Positions 1 through 11,418 of a DNA stretch of 64,000 nucleotides are shown here, in pieces. The notes under the pieces were generated by a model. The model saw nothing but the letters and a program-made list of their open reading frames with translations. It searched no databases and was not told the DNA's origin. This stretch comes from Basilea psittacipulmonis DSM 24701. GTDB lineage: Bacteria > Pseudomonadota > Gammaproteobacteria > Burkholderiales > Burkholderiaceae_B. The position numbers and the translations under genes are program-made. The stretch is from assembly GCF_000743945.1 (NCBI RefSeq), contig NZ_CP009238.1:1736001-1800000 (forward strand). Reading direction: 5' to 3'. Positions within the stretch are counted from its first letter, which is position 1. Each line of letters opens with the position of its first letter.

Positions 1-18
1 ATCGCCTACTGTTTTCAT
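1..18 (-). CDS. Start of a minus-strand gene leaving the window; possibly a peroxiredoxin
   Basis: An ATG at 18-16 on the minus strand is preceded by AAGG at about eight bases, and the six codons that fit in the window read MKTVGD. Some betaproteobacterial AhpC/Prx-type peroxiredoxins start with these residues, so that is the best guess, but six residues cannot establish identity. It follows the nuo operon terminator in the same direction and so probably has its own promoter between 19 and 137. Confidence 0.3.
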
Positions 19-137
19 CTCAAATACCTTCATTCTAGAATAGATGACAAGTAATACTATAGCCGAAAAATGACGACCACTCAACTTTCATCTCGTGTTA
101 CCCTCTACGCCATCTCTTCTTTCACCTTTGATCCCCA

Positions 138-171
138 TAAAAAAAGGATCTCAATAAAATACTGAGATCCT
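138..171 (-). terminator. Rho-independent terminator of the nuo operon
   Basis: A perfect 9-bp stem (145-153 with 163-171, arm AGGATCTCA) with a 9-nt loop is followed on the minus strand by a run of T (138-145 on the plus strand is A-rich). It lies 42 bp after the nuoN stop. Positions 19-137 show no further gene. Confidence 0.9.
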
Positions 172-212
172 GTTAAATTTAGTATGGAGATATTGACAAA
201 TATTTTAATTCA

Positions 213-1706
213 TTAAAACTTTAAAGAAGCGTCAATCACTTGTACGCAAATCATCATTAAAGCACCTGGCAAGATACCGAGCAACAATACTAATAAAGTA
301 TTTACCGACATCACGCCACTGCGGAAACTAAAGGCATTTCCAATAGCTGGCGCATTTTCGCTAGGCTGATCGAAATACATCACTTTAACGACACGCAAAT
401 AGTAGAACGCACCGATTAAAGACATCACCACACCGAAAATGGCAATTGAGAAATACCCTGCGGCAATAGTTGCTTGCAATACAGCTAATTTAGCATAAAA
501 ACCTGCCAAAGGAGGGATACCTGCTAAAGAAAACATTAATAACAAAATACCCAACGCCATCGCTGGATTGCGTTTGTTTAAACCCGCCAAATCAGAGATT
601 TGTTCACATTCAAATCCTTTTCGGCTCAAGATTAAAATCATACCAAATGTTGCCAAGGTGGTTAACACGTAGATAATGATGTAGTACAAAGAAGCACCGT
701 AGGCTCCTGTGGCCACAGACCCATCTGGCAAATATCCAGAAAACAATCCCAAGAAAATAAAACCTACTTGAGAAATTGTTGAATATGCCAACATACGTTT
801 AAAATTTGTTTGTACAATCGCCGTTAAGTTACCCACTAACAACGATAATACAGCCAAAATCATTAACATGGGTTGCCAGCTAAGCACGGTTTCATGTAAT
901 CCCTCAACCAAAAGACGCATTAACATGACCATCACAGCAAGTTTTGGTGCTGCCCCTAAAGTCAATGTAATCGCCGTTGGTGAGCCTTGATATACATCAG
1001 GTGCCCACATATGGAAAGGCACCGCTCCCATTTTAAACGCCAATCCGCCAACAATAAATACTGTTGCCAACATCAAGCTCATTAACTTAGGATCGTTTGA
1101 TGCAATTAATTGGCGAGACACCTCTAAGACAGCAGACAAGTTGATTTGGCCTGTTGCCCCGTAAACCAAGGAAATACCGTATAACAAGAATCCAGATGCC
1201 AATGACCCTAATACGAAGTACTTCATGGCCGATTCAAGTGCCGTACGATCATCACGACGAATGGCGATCAAGGCATAAAGCGATAAAGACATCAACTCTA
1301 AACCAAGGTAGATAGTCAACATACTAGATGCTGAAATCATCACCATTTGACCCAGTAAAGCCAACAAAGTCAAGGCATAGGGTTCACCGCCACGAATCAT
1401 ATCGCGGTCCATCATATATTGACGACCGTATATTAAGGTGACTAATACGGCAATGTATGACAGCACCTTGAACAGATGAGCCATCGGATCAAGGACAAAC
1501 ATCCCATAAAAAGTCGTTCCACTTTCACCTGCATTCCATTGGATTAATTGGACGACGATAAGCAGTACCAATGTAATCAACGATGCAACGTAGCTAAAAC
1601 AAGCATTTTTACTTTTTACAAAGGCCTCTAGCAAGAGGATTCCCATCGCCAAGACTGCCAATAAAATCTCTGGCAAGGCAAGTACAAAATTAAATTCATT
1701 TTCCAT
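213..1706 (-). CDS. nuoN: NADH-quinone oxidoreductase subunit N
   Basis: NuoN is one of the three antiporter-like membrane subunits of complex I and helps move protons across the inner membrane when quinone is reduced. The 497-residue product is a polytopic membrane protein of normal family length. It carries the antiporter-family Glu motif ([14 protein letters not shown]), the [20 protein letters not shown] segment and the later lysine-containing [11 protein letters not shown] motif. It is the last gene of the nuo operon, 12 bp after nuoM, and is followed by a strong terminator. Start chosen at MENEFNF, with AAGG upstream. Confidence 0.97.
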   Translation of the reverse strand: MENEFNFVLALPEILLAVLAMGILLLEAFVKSKNACFSYVASLITLVLLIVVQLIQWNAGESGTTFYGMFVLDPMAHLFKVLSYIAVLVTLIYGRQYMMDRDMIRGGEPYALTLLALLGQMVMISASSMLTIYLGLELMSLSLYALIAIRRDDRTALESAMKYFVLGSLASGFLLYGISLVYGATGQINLSAVLEVSRQLIASNDPKLMSLMLATVFIVGGLAFKMGAVPFHMWAPDVYQGSPTAITLTLGAAPKLAVMVMLMRLLVEGLHETVLSWQPMLMILAVLSLLVGNLTAIVQTNFKRMLAYSTISQVGFIFLGLFSGYLPDGSVATGAYGASLYYIIIYVLTTLATFGMILILSRKGFECEQISDLAGLNKRNPAMALGILLLMFSLAGIPPLAGFYAKLAVLQATIAAGYFSIAIFGVVMSLIGAFYYLRVVKVMYFDQPSENAPAIGNAFSFRSGVMSVNTLLVLLLGILPGALMMICVQVIDASLKF

Positions 1707-1718
1707 TGCAATTCGACC

Positions 1719-3203
1719 TTATAGTTTAGAGGCAGCTGCCTGTTCTAATAAATGAGTCACAGAAGTATGCATCATGTCTGTAAAGAATTTTGGATAGATA
1801 CCCATAAACAACACAAATACCGCCAACGCGAGCAATATAAAGAATTCACGACAACATACGTCAGACATTTTCAATATATGCTCATGTTCTGCTTTACCAA
1901 AAATCACACGTTTTACCATCCACAAAGTGTAAGACGCACCAAAAATCAAGGCAGTCGCTGCAAACAGCCCTACCCAGAAATTCGATTCTACCGCTCCCAT
2001 GATCACCATAAACTCACCCACAAATCCTGCGGTTCCAGGTAATCCAGCGTTCGCCATACCAAAAAGGATAAAGAACGTTGCAAACTTAGGCATCACATTA
2101 ATCACGCCACCATAATCAGCGATCTGGCGACTATGAACGCGATCATACATCACGCCGATAGACATAAACATCGCACCTGAGACGAATCCATGTGCGATCA
2201 TTTGAACGATCGCCCCTTCCATACCAGCCGTATTAAAGAGGAAAAAGCCCAAAGTCACGAACCCCATGTGGGCAACTGAAGAATACGCCACCAACTTTTT
2301 CATATCGTCTTGAACAACAGCCACTAAACCAATGTACACGACTGCCACCAACGATAAGGTAATCATAAAGGTCGCTAAATACTGAGACGCATCGGGTAAG
2401 ATAGGCAAAGAGAATCTCAAGAAACCGTATGCACCTAATTTCAACATAATGGCCGCCAACACGATAGAACCGCCAGTAGGTGCTTCCACGTGAGCATCTG
2501 GCAACCATGTATGAACAGGCCACATAGGCACTTTGACCGCAAACGCAGCAAATAAGGCAAAGAAAATCAAAATCTGTGCCGTCATACTCAAGTGCGGTAA
2601 GGCTTGCCAAGTCGCAATATCAAACGTACCTGTTTTAACGTAAAGATAAATAAAGGCAATTAACGTTAATAAAGAGCCTAACAATGTGTATAAGAAGAAC
2701 TTAAACGCTGCAAACACGCGGTTTGGACCACCCCACACACCAATGATAATGTACATTGGGATCAGCGTCGCCTCAAAGAACACATAGAATAACAACCCGT
2801 CTAATGCCGCGAATACGCCAATCATCAAGCCTGATAGCATCAAGAACGCAGCCATGTACTGGGCCACTTTTTTCTGAATGACTTGCCAACCCGCTAGAAT
2901 CACGATGATCGTGATAAACGCTGTTAACAAAATAAACCAAACAGAAATACCATCAACCCCTAAATGATAATTAGCATTGAACGCATCGATCCAAGATACG
3001 TTTTCCACAAACTGCATATTGGCTGTATGCGGATCAAAATAAACATATAAAGGTATCGTTACAAGAAATGAGACGATTGCGCCTAATAATGACAATTTGC
3101 GAGTAAACTCAGCCTTTTCATCTCGACCGAATACCAATACTAAAATACCTGCCAAGATGGGCACAAAGATAGATAACGATAACCAAGGAAATGTTGTCAT
3201 CAT
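1719..3203 (-). CDS. nuoM: NADH-quinone oxidoreductase subunit M
   Basis: NuoM is an antiporter-like proton-pumping subunit in the membrane arm of complex I. At 494 residues it is of usual length and hydrophobic throughout. Diagnostic segments are FFEATLIPMYIIIGVWGG (essential Glu in TM5), VPMWPVHTWLPDAHVEAP and LVAYSSVAHMGFV. Two adjacent ATG codons (3203 and 3200) follow GGAGCTT; the second has the better spacing (six bases), so the start is uncertain by one codon. It sits between nuoL and nuoN with gaps of 7 and 12 bp. Confidence 0.97.
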   Translation of the reverse strand: MMTTFPWLSLSIFVPILAGILVLVFGRDEKAEFTRKLSLLGAIVSFLVTIPLYVYFDPHTANMQFVENVSWIDAFNANYHLGVDGISVWFILLTAFITIIVILAGWQVIQKKVAQYMAAFLMLSGLMIGVFAALDGLLFYVFFEATLIPMYIIIGVWGGPNRVFAAFKFFLYTLLGSLLTLIAFIYLYVKTGTFDIATWQALPHLSMTAQILIFFALFAAFAVKVPMWPVHTWLPDAHVEAPTGGSIVLAAIMLKLGAYGFLRFSLPILPDASQYLATFMITLSLVAVVYIGLVAVVQDDMKKLVAYSSVAHMGFVTLGFFLFNTAGMEGAIVQMIAHGFVSGAMFMSIGVMYDRVHSRQIADYGGVINVMPKFATFFILFGMANAGLPGTAGFVGEFMVIMGAVESNFWVGLFAATALIFGASYTLWMVKRVIFGKAEHEHILKMSDVCCREFFILLALAVFVLFMGIYPKFFTDMMHTSVTHLLEQAAASKL

Positions 3204-3210
3204 AAGCTCC

Positions 3211-5199
3211 TTAGTTCATCAAAACAAAAACTGAAATTAACACGATTACTCCCACGATCATCGCAAAGGCATAGTGATAAATTCGACCTGTTTGCAAGAT
3301 TCTACTCATCCAAGCTAATCCTGCCACCAATCGAGTTGCACCACCGATAAGATAACCATCGATGACCCCTTTATCGCCTTTAAGCCAGAAGAAGCGACCT
3401 AATGCACGAGAAAAACGTGCCACCACTTGCTCGTTCACCCAATCCACAAAATACTTATTCTCAAGGATTGAATTAATAGGTACTAAAGCACGATAAATCT
3501 TAGGAGGTAACGCAGGATTGATCAAATAAGCGTACCAAGCCACCACTAAACCAGCGATCATCAACCAGAAAGGCACTGAAGTAAAGGCATGTAAGCCATA
3601 CGCCACCCAACCATGCCATGCTTGAGCCAACTCACTCATCACTTCATGATTTTCATGGATCGTGATAGTTCGAGCAAAGTAACTACCAAACAACATATAG
3701 TCCACCGCGATAGCACCGATAATAATCGATGGAATCGCCAATAACACTAAAGGTAACGTCACTACCCAAGGGGATTCATGTGGTTTTCCGCCATGATGTC
3801 CATGATGTTCGGCTTGATCATAACGTTCTTTGCCGTGGAACACTAGGAAATACAAGCGGAATGAATATAACGAAGTCACGAATACGCCACATAATGTTGC
3901 ATAGTAAGCAAAGGTATGTCCCCAAATATGGCTTTCTGCAGCTGCTTCGATAATTTGTTCTTTTGAGTAAAAACCAGAGAAGAACGGTGTACCCACCAAA
4001 GCTAATGTACCAATCAAGAAGGTTATCCAAGTAATGGGCATATATTTACGCAAGCCACCCATATGACGAATATCCTGATCGTGGTGCATACCGATGATCA
4101 CTGAGCCCGCACCCAAGAACAATAAGGCTTTAAAGAATGCGTGTGTCATTAAATGGAAAACCGCCACGGGATAAGCTGATACACCCAGTGCTACGGTCAT
4201 ATAACCCAATTGGGATAAGGTCGAATAAGCGATAACACGTTTAATATCGTTTTGGATAATCCCTAGCAAGCCTAAGAATAACGCTCCAATCGCACCGATA
4301 ACGGTGATGATAGACAAGACGGTAGGTGCTAATTCAAACAAAGGTGAAAAACGAGACACCATGAAGATACCCGCTGTTACCATGGTCGCCGCGTGAATCA
4401 ACGCAGAGATCGGCGTAGGACCTTCCATGGAATCAGGCAACCATGAATGCAAAGGTACTTGTGCAGATTTTGCCATGGCACCGACGAATAAACAGAAGCA
4501 AGCTGCCGTCAATAAAGGCCATCCCGTTCCTGTCACGGTTTGTTCAGACAAGGTTTCTGCTTGAGCGAAGATTTCGGTATAGTTCATGCTACCTGCATGA
4601 GCAAAAATCAAACCAATCCCCAAAACAAAACCAAAGTCACCCACACGGTTAACCAAGAATGCTTTTAGGTTTGCAAAAATAGCTGTTGGTTTGGTGTACC
4701 AGAAGCCGATCAAAAGATACGATACCAAGCCTACCCCTTCCCAGCCAAAGAACAACTGCATCATGTTATTACCCATGATCAGCATTAACATGGCAAAGGT
4801 AAACAAAGAGATATACGCAAAGAAACGCTGATAACCTGGATCATCGGCCATATAACCAATGGTATAAACGTGTACCATCAAAGATACGCTGGTCACTACA
4901 ACCATCATCGTAGCACTCAACGAATCAATCATAAAGCCGACTTCAAAAACTTTATTGCCCAACAAGGACCACGTATAAAGACTTTGGTTAAAACTGTAGT
5001 CATTTGCCAGCACTTGGTATAAGACCCAAGCTGAGCTAAAAAATGAAAAAGCAACCAAAGCTATCGTAATAGACTGAGCACCTTTGCGACTGACACAGCG
5101 ACTAAAGAAACCTGTGCCAAATAAACCTGCCGCCATCGCGCCAAATAAAGGTGCCAATGCAATCAACAGCAAAAAGGTTGCGGAAAATGTTTGTGTCAT
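3211..5199 (-). CDS. nuoL: NADH-quinone oxidoreductase subunit L
   Basis: NuoL is the distal antiporter-like subunit of complex I, with the long lateral helix that runs along the membrane arm. The product has 662 residues, close to the family norm. Visible motifs are FGWEGVGLVSYLLIGFWY (key Glu), VPLHSWLPDSMEGPTPISAL and RVIAYSTLSQLGYM. A His-rich cytoplasmic or loop stretch (AEHHGHHGGKPHE) lies near residue 465. GGGG precedes the ATG by nine bases. It overlaps no neighbour and lies 13 bp after nuoK. Confidence 0.97.
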   Translation of the reverse strand: MTQTFSATFLLLIALAPLFGAMAAGLFGTGFFSRCVSRKGAQSITIALVAFSFFSSAWVLYQVLANDYSFNQSLYTWSLLGNKVFEVGFMIDSLSATMMVVVTSVSLMVHVYTIGYMADDPGYQRFFAYISLFTFAMLMLIMGNNMMQLFFGWEGVGLVSYLLIGFWYTKPTAIFANLKAFLVNRVGDFGFVLGIGLIFAHAGSMNYTEIFAQAETLSEQTVTGTGWPLLTAACFCLFVGAMAKSAQVPLHSWLPDSMEGPTPISALIHAATMVTAGIFMVSRFSPLFELAPTVLSIITVIGAIGALFLGLLGIIQNDIKRVIAYSTLSQLGYMTVALGVSAYPVAVFHLMTHAFFKALLFLGAGSVIIGMHHDQDIRHMGGLRKYMPITWITFLIGTLALVGTPFFSGFYSKEQIIEAAAESHIWGHTFAYYATLCGVFVTSLYSFRLYFLVFHGKERYDQAEHHGHHGGKPHESPWVVTLPLVLLAIPSIIIGAIAVDYMLFGSYFARTITIHENHEVMSELAQAWHGWVAYGLHAFTSVPFWLMIAGLVVAWYAYLINPALPPKIYRALVPINSILENKYFVDWVNEQVVARFSRALGRFFWLKGDKGVIDGYLIGGATRLVAGLAWMSRILQTGRIYHYAFAMIVGVIVLISVFVLMN

Positions 5200-5212
5200 T
5201 TGAATTTTCCCC

Positions 5213-5533
5213 TTAACCTTGAAGACTATCTAAATCGTCCACGTTGATAGAATTTATCTTACGGAACAACAAGACTAGAATCGCCAAACCAATCGCCGCT
5301 TCTGCCGCTGCCACCGTCAAGATAAAAAATACAAAAATCTGTCCATGAGGATCAGGAATCCCCTCAGGTGTCGGCATCCAGCTAGAAAACGCAACAAAGT
5401 TTATATTCACTGCCAACAACATCAACTCAATGGACATCAACAAATTAATTAAATTTCGGCGATTTAAGAAAATTCCAAAGACGCCAATCGCAAACATAAT
5501 CGCGCCTAAAATCAAGTAATGCGATAAAGTCAT
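5213..5533 (-). CDS. nuoK: NADH-quinone oxidoreductase subunit K
   Basis: NuoK is a small three-helix subunit (106 residues, typical 100-110) next to the quinone-proximal part of the complex I membrane arm, homologous to MrpC of Na+/H+ antiporters. The two conserved membrane glutamates are seen in [10 protein letters not shown] (E36) and [13 protein letters not shown]. Its ATG overlaps the nuoJ stop by four bases (ATGA, 5530-5533), indicating translational coupling. Confidence 0.97.
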   Translation of the reverse strand: MTLSHYLILGAIMFAIGVFGIFLNRRNLINLLMSIELMLLAVNINFVAFSSWMPTPEGIPDPHGQIFVFFILTVAAAEAAIGLAILVLLFRKINSINVDDLDSLQG

Positions 5534-6174
5534 GATTGAACTCCTTTTTCTTCTGTTGCCTCAGTCGTTTCTGCTTCCGCTTTCGTTTCCACTTCGGCAG
5601 GCATAGAAACCACTGTTAAACGATCTTTTGCACGAACTTTAAGCTGTTCACCCACTAAAACATACTTTGGATTGTGGCGTTTTTGGAGGGTAAGCGAAAT
5701 CGCTGCAATCATACCCACAAACAGAATTAAGGCACCAATTTGAATTGCATAGGTGTATTCTTGGTACATTAATTTACCTACTTCTAGTGTACTGTTGTAG
5801 CCTTCAGGCAAAACGATGCTCGAACCGTCTGTAAAGCTGCTAGCTAACACAAAACCTAATTCTGACACCATCACCACCGCCACTAGGATTCCTAAAGGCA
5901 AATAGGCTTTGATGCCTGCTCTTAATTGTTCTGGCACTGTATCGATCATCATGATCACAAATAAGAACAGCACCATGACGGCTCCTACATACACGACGAT
6001 CAATAACAAAGATAAAAACTCAGCTCCTAATAACATCCAAAGCATTGAAGCTGTAAAAAATGTCAAAATCAAATGCAATACCGCTACGATAGGACTACGT
6101 GCTGTAATGACGCGTAAACCCGCAACAATCAGTATCAATGAAAAGACATAAAACAGAAAATCAGTAAATGTCAT
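5530..6174 (-). CDS. nuoJ: NADH-quinone oxidoreductase subunit J
   Basis: NuoJ is a five-helix membrane subunit of complex I at the junction between the quinone site and the proton channels. The 214-residue protein has the conserved early TM3 segment ([22 protein letters not shown]) region, with the Tyr and Gly residues that form the helix break seen in structures. The last about 45 residues are hydrophilic and rich in Glu and Ala, a tail that varies between species. It overlaps nuoK by four bases and lies 9 bp after nuoI. Confidence 0.96.
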   Translation of the reverse strand: MTFTDFLFYVFSLILIVAGLRVITARSPIVAVLHLILTFFTASMLWMLLGAEFLSLLLIVVYVGAVMVLFLFVIMMIDTVPEQLRAGIKAYLPLGILVAVVMVSELGFVLASSFTDGSSIVLPEGYNSTLEVGKLMYQEYTYAIQIGALILFVGMIAAISLTLQKRHNPKYVLVGEQLKVRAKDRLTVVSMPAEVETKAEAETTEATEEKGVQS

Positions 6175-6183
6175 AATTACCCC

Positions 6184-6669
6184 TTAGCGATATGGTGCAT
6201 CAGCTTCACGGCGAGCAGCAATTTCTGATTCATACTTATCGCCAATCGCCAGTAACATTTCTTTTGTCATATACAAATCACCACGTTTTTCACCATGGTA
6301 TTCGTGAATATGCGTTTCAACAATGGAATCCACTGGACAGCTTTCTTCACAGAAGCCACAGAAAATACATTTCGTCAAATCAATATCGTAACGAGTGGTA
6401 CGACGTGTACCGTCTTCACGAACGTGCGACTCAATCGAAATCGCCATCGCAGGACAAATGGCCTCACACAATTTACAGGCAATACAACGTTCTTCACCAT
6501 TAGGATAACGACGCTGTGCATGTAAGCCTCTAAAACGTGGAGAAGTAGGTGTATGCTCAAGCGGATAGATCAACGTAAACTTTGGCTTAAAGAAATATTT
6601 TCCCGTTATGGCCATACCTTTGAGCATTTCGGTTAGCAGTAAGCTACTAAAAAATCTTTTGATACTCAT
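6184..6669 (-). CDS. nuoI: NADH-quinone oxidoreductase subunit I (two [4Fe-4S] ferredoxin subunit)
   Basis: NuoI carries clusters N6a and N6b, which pass electrons from NuoG to the terminal cluster in NuoB. Two ferredoxin motifs are intact: [12 protein letters not shown] (near residue 60) and [12 protein letters not shown] (near residue 100). I start the gene at MSIKRFF (6669), giving 161 residues as in other betaproteobacteria. The frame stays open upstream to 6732, but that would place the start inside nuoH, so the longer version is unlikely. It lies 4 bp after the nuoH stop. Confidence 0.95.
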   Translation of the reverse strand: MSIKRFFSSLLLTEMLKGMAITGKYFFKPKFTLIYPLEHTPTSPRFRGLHAQRRYPNGEERCIACKLCEAICPAMAISIESHVREDGTRRTTRYDIDLTKCIFCGFCEESCPVDSIVETHIHEYHGEKRGDLYMTKEMLLAIGDKYESEIAARREADAPYR

Positions 6670-6673
6670 ATTC

Positions 6674-7768
6674 CTATTTCCAAATATTAAAAGGTGTTTG
6701 CATCCAAATGGCAACGACCAAGAACCATACACCTGTTAAAGGTATGAAGACTTTCCAGCCTAAACGCATAATCTGGTCGTAACGGTAACGAGGGAATGTC
6801 GCTCTAAACCAAATAAAGAACGAAACCACGCATACGGTTTTAATGGCCAACCATACCCAGCCTGGGATCCATGTAAAAGGAGCAAAATCCAAAGGAGATG
6901 ACCAACCGCCCAAGAACATAATGCTTGCCATCGCTGACAATAACAACATATTGGCGTATTCAGCAAGGAAGAACAAAGCAAATCCCATACCTGAATATTC
7001 CACCATATGACCCGCTACAATCTCAGATTCACCCTCTACCACGTCAAATGGGTGACGGTTCGTTTCTGCGACCGTACAAATCACGTAAATCACAAATAAT
7101 GGCAACAAAGGCAACCAGTTCCATGACATAAACGTCACTCCGTGATCAGCAAACCAACCGCTGGTCTGACTCATCACGATACTGTTCATGTTCAAAGAAC
7201 CTGTCACTAGCAATACGGTTAACAACACCACGCCCATTGCCAATTCATAAGAAATCATTTGTGCTGATGCACGCATGGCTCCCAAGAAAGAGTATTTTGA
7301 GTTAGATGCCCAACCCGCAATAATCACCCCATAAACACCTAATGAGGTAATCGCCATGATGTAAAGCAAACCAGCGTTTACATTGGCCAACACAGCTTCT
7401 GGTCCAAAGGGAACCACAGCCCATGCTGCCAAAGCGGGAGCAAGAACGATAACGGGTGCAATGTAGTAAAGAATTTTGTTAGCTTTAGAGGGTGTTAACA
7501 CCTCTTTCGTCAACAACTTCAATACATCGGCAAAAGGTTGCAAGATACCGCCCGGACCCACACGGTTAGGACCACGACGGATGTGCATGTAACCGATCAT
7601 ACGGCGTTCCCATAGCGTTAAAAATGCCACACTGATAATGACAGGGAAAGCGATCACAAGAATACAAATTACGTACCAAATAATCGTCCAAAGCGTCTCT
7701 CCAACAAGACCTGTTCCCCACGCATTAAGTGCATGAATAAAATCCGTAAACCAAGACCAAATATTCAT
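6674..7768 (-). CDS. nuoH: NADH-quinone oxidoreductase subunit H
   Basis: NuoH anchors the peripheral arm to the membrane and forms much of the ubiquinone-binding chamber. The product has 364 residues and about eight membrane helices. The signature loop [21 protein letters not shown] and the acidic loop [17 protein letters not shown], involved in coupling quinone reduction to proton pumping, are both present. The ATG directly follows the nuoG stop codon with no gap. Confidence 0.97.
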   Translation of the reverse strand: MNIWSWFTDFIHALNAWGTGLVGETLWTIIWYVICILVIAFPVIISVAFLTLWERRMIGYMHIRRGPNRVGPGGILQPFADVLKLLTKEVLTPSKANKILYYIAPVIVLAPALAAWAVVPFGPEAVLANVNAGLLYIMAITSLGVYGVIIAGWASNSKYSFLGAMRASAQMISYELAMGVVLLTVLLVTGSLNMNSIVMSQTSGWFADHGVTFMSWNWLPLLPLFVIYVICTVAETNRHPFDVVEGESEIVAGHMVEYSGMGFALFFLAEYANMLLLSAMASIMFLGGWSSPLDFAPFTWIPGWVWLAIKTVCVVSFFIWFRATFPRYRYDQIMRLGWKVFIPLTGVWFLVVAIWMQTPFNIWK

Positions 7769-10054
7769 TTAAACGCACTCCACTTTTAGTTCTACAAATG
7801 AGCTACCTAACACCGCTGTTTGTTCAAAAGACTGGGCCACTTTCACGGTATGGTTTGCTAACTGGTTAGCCACCGCTGCTTCTAACGTTACACTTCCTTG
7901 CGATGAAGAAACCTTAACAGACTGACCTGCTGTCACCCCTAATTGGCCCATTGTCCACTCATTCATATAGGCTTTTGGTGGCAAGCTATGGTTGTCTTTT
8001 TGTAAGGCCTCTGCACGTCTTACCATCGCATCAGAACGATAAACAGGGATATTGCCTACACGTTGTAACCCTTGTGATGAAGTAGGTGTGCTAGGTGCAA
8101 GCTGATACGCGTTATTCAACAAAGCACTCACTTCTTCACTGAGGATCTCATCTCTGATTGTTTCTGTGCTTTCATCTTCAAAGTTTTCTAACTTCAAGAT
8201 ATTACCAAGCACTCGCAATACTTTCCATGCAGGACGACTTTCACCTTTACCTGGTACCACACCTTTGAAGCTTTGGACTCGTCCCTCAGCATTCACAAAG
8301 GTACCTGAAGTTTCAGTAAAAGGAGCAACAGGCAACATAATCTTCGCCCATTTTTCTGCAGCACTACGATAAGAAGTTAATGCGATACTAAAGCTATTGG
8401 CTAATTTTGCTTCCAACTTCTGACCATTTTCTGCATCTAACAAAGGTTCTGCATGCAAAACCACAAAGGCACTTAAATCACTATCAGCCATTTGACTAGC
8501 ATTCAAGCCACCTTTCTGAGGAACAGCTTTTGCCAAATAAGCACCTACTGTGTTTGCACCTGATGTCAAATAACCTAATTTGGCACCGATTTCTTGAGCG
8601 ATCGCTTGGGCATAAGCCACCAAATTAGACGCATCTGGGGCACTCATCGCCATATTACCAAGGAATACATAAGCATGCTCACCTCCCTCTTTCAAGGCTG
8701 CTGCGGTGCTAGCATATTCATTTTCCTGACCTTTCAAAGCATCCCATACTTTTGCAAGGGCCGAAGCCATCTCAGCAGGAGACACAACGTGATGACGAAT
8801 ATTTTTGATATAAGGATCGGTACCAACGCTTTCAATCAAAGCAATCTTCGCACCTGATTTTGCTGCTTGACGCAAACGCTGTGTTAATAAAGGATGTTCG
8901 GCTCTCATATCCGATCCAATCACCAACACGCGATTTGCTTTATTTAGACTTGCGATAGACGTGCCTAACCATGGCACACCTGCACGTCCCTCATCAAAAC
9001 GAGCATCCACCAAACGCAAACGGCTATCAATGTGTTTTGATCCCAAACCTTTCATGAGACGTGACAACAGACCCAATTCTTCTAATGTCGCATAGTCTGT
9101 CGATAATGCCGCGATTTTATCAGCACCTTGAGTCTCTTTAATCTGGCCTAACGCCTGTGCTGCAGCCGTAATCGCGTCTGACCACGAAGATTCACGCCAT
9201 ACGCCATCATCACCTTTGATCATTGGTGTCGTTAAGCGATCTTCAGCATTTAAGCCCTCATAAGACCAACGATCACGGTTACTAATCCAGCATTCATTAA
9301 CGTCTTCATTCTCAAAAGGCACTACACGCATCACTTTATCGCCTTTAACTTGGACGACTAAGTTGGAACCCACGCTATCATGCGGTGTAATGCTGTAACG
9401 GCGTGCCAACTCCCATGTACGTGCAGAATAACGGAATGGTTTAGAGGTCAACGCCCCAACGGGACAAATATCAATCGCGTTACCCGAAATCTCAGAGCTG
9501 ACCGACTGACCCATAAATGTCGTAATCTGAGAAGTCTCATTACGATTAATCATGCCCAGTTCCTGAATCCCTGCAATTTCCTCGCCAAAACGCACACAAC
9601 GTGTACATTGGATACAACGAGCCATCTCTTCTGCTGAAATCAAAGGCCCCAAGTTCTTATGAAAGACGACACGTTTTTCTTCTTGATAACGCGTACCGTC
9701 CTTACCATAACCAACGGCGATATCTTGTAATTGGCATTCACCTGCTTGGTCACAAATCGGACAATCCAGTGGGTGATTAATTAACAAAAACTCCATCACC
9801 GCTTGTTGAGCAGCAACAGCCTTAGCCGAACATGTATATACCACCATACCATTTGTCACGGGCGTTGCACAGGCTGGCAATGCTTTGGGAGCCTTTTCGA
9901 CTTCCACTAAACACATACGACAGCTCGCTGCAATTGATAATTTCTTGTGATAGCAAAAATGAGGAACAAACACACCTAACTTGGTGGTTGCATCCATCAC
10001 CATACTACCTTCTGGCACAGAAACGGGTTTACCGTCAATTATTAATTCAACCAT
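7769..10054 (-). CDS. nuoG: NADH-quinone oxidoreductase subunit G
   Basis: NuoG is the large iron-sulfur subunit of the hydrophilic arm of complex I. The 761-residue protein begins with a [2Fe-2S] ferredoxin-like domain (CYHKKLSIAASCRMC, then CATPV), followed by the His-ligated cluster motif and two further cysteine groups (CPICDQAGECQLQD; CIQCTRCVRFGEEIAG; IDICPVGAL) and a molybdopterin-oxidoreductase-like domain that no longer binds cofactor in this family. Length fits betaproteobacterial NuoG. It lies 8 bp after nuoF. Confidence 0.97.
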   Translation of the reverse strand: MVELIIDGKPVSVPEGSMVMDATTKLGVFVPHFCYHKKLSIAASCRMCLVEVEKAPKALPACATPVTNGMVVYTCSAKAVAAQQAVMEFLLINHPLDCPICDQAGECQLQDIAVGYGKDGTRYQEEKRVVFHKNLGPLISAEEMARCIQCTRCVRFGEEIAGIQELGMINRNETSQITTFMGQSVSSEISGNAIDICPVGALTSKPFRYSARTWELARRYSITPHDSVGSNLVVQVKGDKVMRVVPFENEDVNECWISNRDRWSYEGLNAEDRLTTPMIKGDDGVWRESSWSDAITAAAQALGQIKETQGADKIAALSTDYATLEELGLLSRLMKGLGSKHIDSRLRLVDARFDEGRAGVPWLGTSIASLNKANRVLVIGSDMRAEHPLLTQRLRQAAKSGAKIALIESVGTDPYIKNIRHHVVSPAEMASALAKVWDALKGQENEYASTAAALKEGGEHAYVFLGNMAMSAPDASNLVAYAQAIAQEIGAKLGYLTSGANTVGAYLAKAVPQKGGLNASQMADSDLSAFVVLHAEPLLDAENGQKLEAKLANSFSIALTSYRSAAEKWAKIMLPVAPFTETSGTFVNAEGRVQSFKGVVPGKGESRPAWKVLRVLGNILKLENFEDESTETIRDEILSEEVSALLNNAYQLAPSTPTSSQGLQRVGNIPVYRSDAMVRRAEALQKDNHSLPPKAYMNEWTMGQLGVTAGQSVKVSSSQGSVTLEAAVANQLANHTVKVAQSFEQTAVLGSSFVELKVECV

Positions 10055-10062
10055 TTTTTGAC

Positions 10063-11418
10063 CTATCGGTATTTAGGAACCACACATGTTTTATGTTCAA
10101 TGTGGTATTCAAATTCATTACGGAAATGTTTTAAGAAACCTCGAACAGGCATGGCGGCTGCATCACCTAAAGCACAGATGGTGCGACCCATGATATTACC
10201 TGCTACAGAATCCAATAACTCTAAATCTTCAGGACGACCTTGTCCATTCTCAATGCGATTCACAATGCGATATAGCCAGCCTGTTCCCTCACGACAGGGA
10301 GTACACTGTCCACAACTTTCTTCATGATAGAAATAAGAAAGGCGAAGCAAAGATTTCACCATGCAACGAGTTTCATCCATCACGATAACCGCACCTGAAC
10401 CCAACATCGATCCTGCTTTAGCGATAGAATCATAGTCCATCGTTAATTCCATCATTTGGTCACCTGGAATCACAGGTGCTGAAGATCCTCCTGGAATCAC
10501 GGCTTTTAACTTACGTCCACCACGCATCCCACCTGCCAACTCTAACAATTTAGAAAACGGCGTACCCATCGGGATCTCATAAGTACCAGGTAATTCCACA
10601 TCTCCCGTGATAGAAAAAAGTTTTGTGCCGCCGTTATTGGGTTTACCTACATTTAAAAACGCTTCGCCACCATTGCGAATAATCCAAGGAACGGACGCGA
10701 ATGTTTCTGTGTTGTTAATTGTTGTAGGTTTACCAAACACACCATAACTAGCTGGGAAAGGCGGTTTGAAACGTGGCTGGCCTTTTTTGCCCTCTAAAGA
10801 TTCCAACAAGGCCGTCTCTTCACCACAAATATAAGCACCAAAACCATGGTGAGCGTGAATATCAAAGCTGAAAGAAGTGCCTAAGATGTTTTTGCCAAGA
10901 AAGCCTGCTTTACGAGCCTCTTCCAAGGCTTCTTCAAAACGCTCATAGACCTCAAAAATTTCACCATGAATGTAGTTATACCCTGTGCAAGCACCCATGG
11001 CATAACCAGCAATAATCATCCCCTCGATAACAGTATGGGGATTCCATCTTAGAATTTCTCTATCTTTAAACGTACCTGGCTCGCCCTCATCCGAGTTACA
11101 GACCAAATACTTATCCACAGGTAAATTACGAGGCATGAAGCTCCATTTTAGGCCTGTCGGGAACCCTGCACCACCACGACCACGCAAAACAGATGATTTA
11201 ATCTGCTCAATCACTTCGTCTTGTTGCATTTGGGTCAATACCTTACGCAAAGCCTCGTAGCCACCGCGTTTAATATATTCTTCAATATGCCAATTCTCGC
11301 CATTTAATCCTGCCAAGATCTGTGGCTGGATATGACGATTGTGCAAAGACATACTGTTTTCCCAGTTTCCACCTGGATTAGGTGTCATACCATTTCCATA
11401 TTTTTCTAAAAATTTCAT
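10063..11418 (-). CDS. nuoF: NADH-quinone oxidoreductase subunit F (NADH- and FMN-binding)
   Basis: NuoF oxidises NADH through FMN and passes electrons to cluster N3. The 451-residue protein shows the glycine-rich nucleotide site [15 protein letters not shown], the FMN-site segment [13 protein letters not shown] and the [4Fe-4S] motif [14 protein letters not shown] near residue 370. The start ATG overlaps the nuoE stop by four bases (11415-11418), so the two flavocomplex subunits are translationally coupled. Confidence 0.98.
   Translation of the reverse strand: MKFLEKYGNGMTPNPGGNWENSMSLHNRHIQPQILAGLNGENWHIEEYIKRGGYEALRKVLTQMQQDEVIEQIKSSVLRGRGGAGFPTGLKWSFMPRNLPVDKYLVCNSDEGEPGTFKDREILRWNPHTVIEGMIIAGYAMGACTGYNYIHGEIFEVYERFEEALEEARKAGFLGKNILGTSFSFDIHAHHGFGAYICGEETALLESLEGKKGQPRFKPPFPASYGVFGKPTTINNTETFASVPWIIRNGGEAFLNVGKPNNGGTKLFSITGDVELPGTYEIPMGTPFSKLLELAGGMRGGRKLKAVIPGGSSAPVIPGDQMMELTMDYDSIAKAGSMLGSGAVIVMDETRCMVKSLLRLSYFYHEESCGQCTPCREGTGWLYRIVNRIENGQGRPEDLELLDSVAGNIMGRTICALGDAAAMPVRGFLKHFRNEFEYHIEHKTCVVPKYR

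Noticed and set aside
2233..2610. Long alternate-frame ORF inside nuoM (and similar ones inside nuoL, nuoG, acnB and the exoprotein gene)
   Set aside because: They overlap conserved genes completely, have Cys/Arg-rich or otherwise unnatural composition and no family similarity.
6670..6732. N-terminal extension of nuoI to an upstream ATG
   Set aside because: It would overlap the nuoH coding end and is not found in NuoI proteins; MSIKRFF matches the family start.
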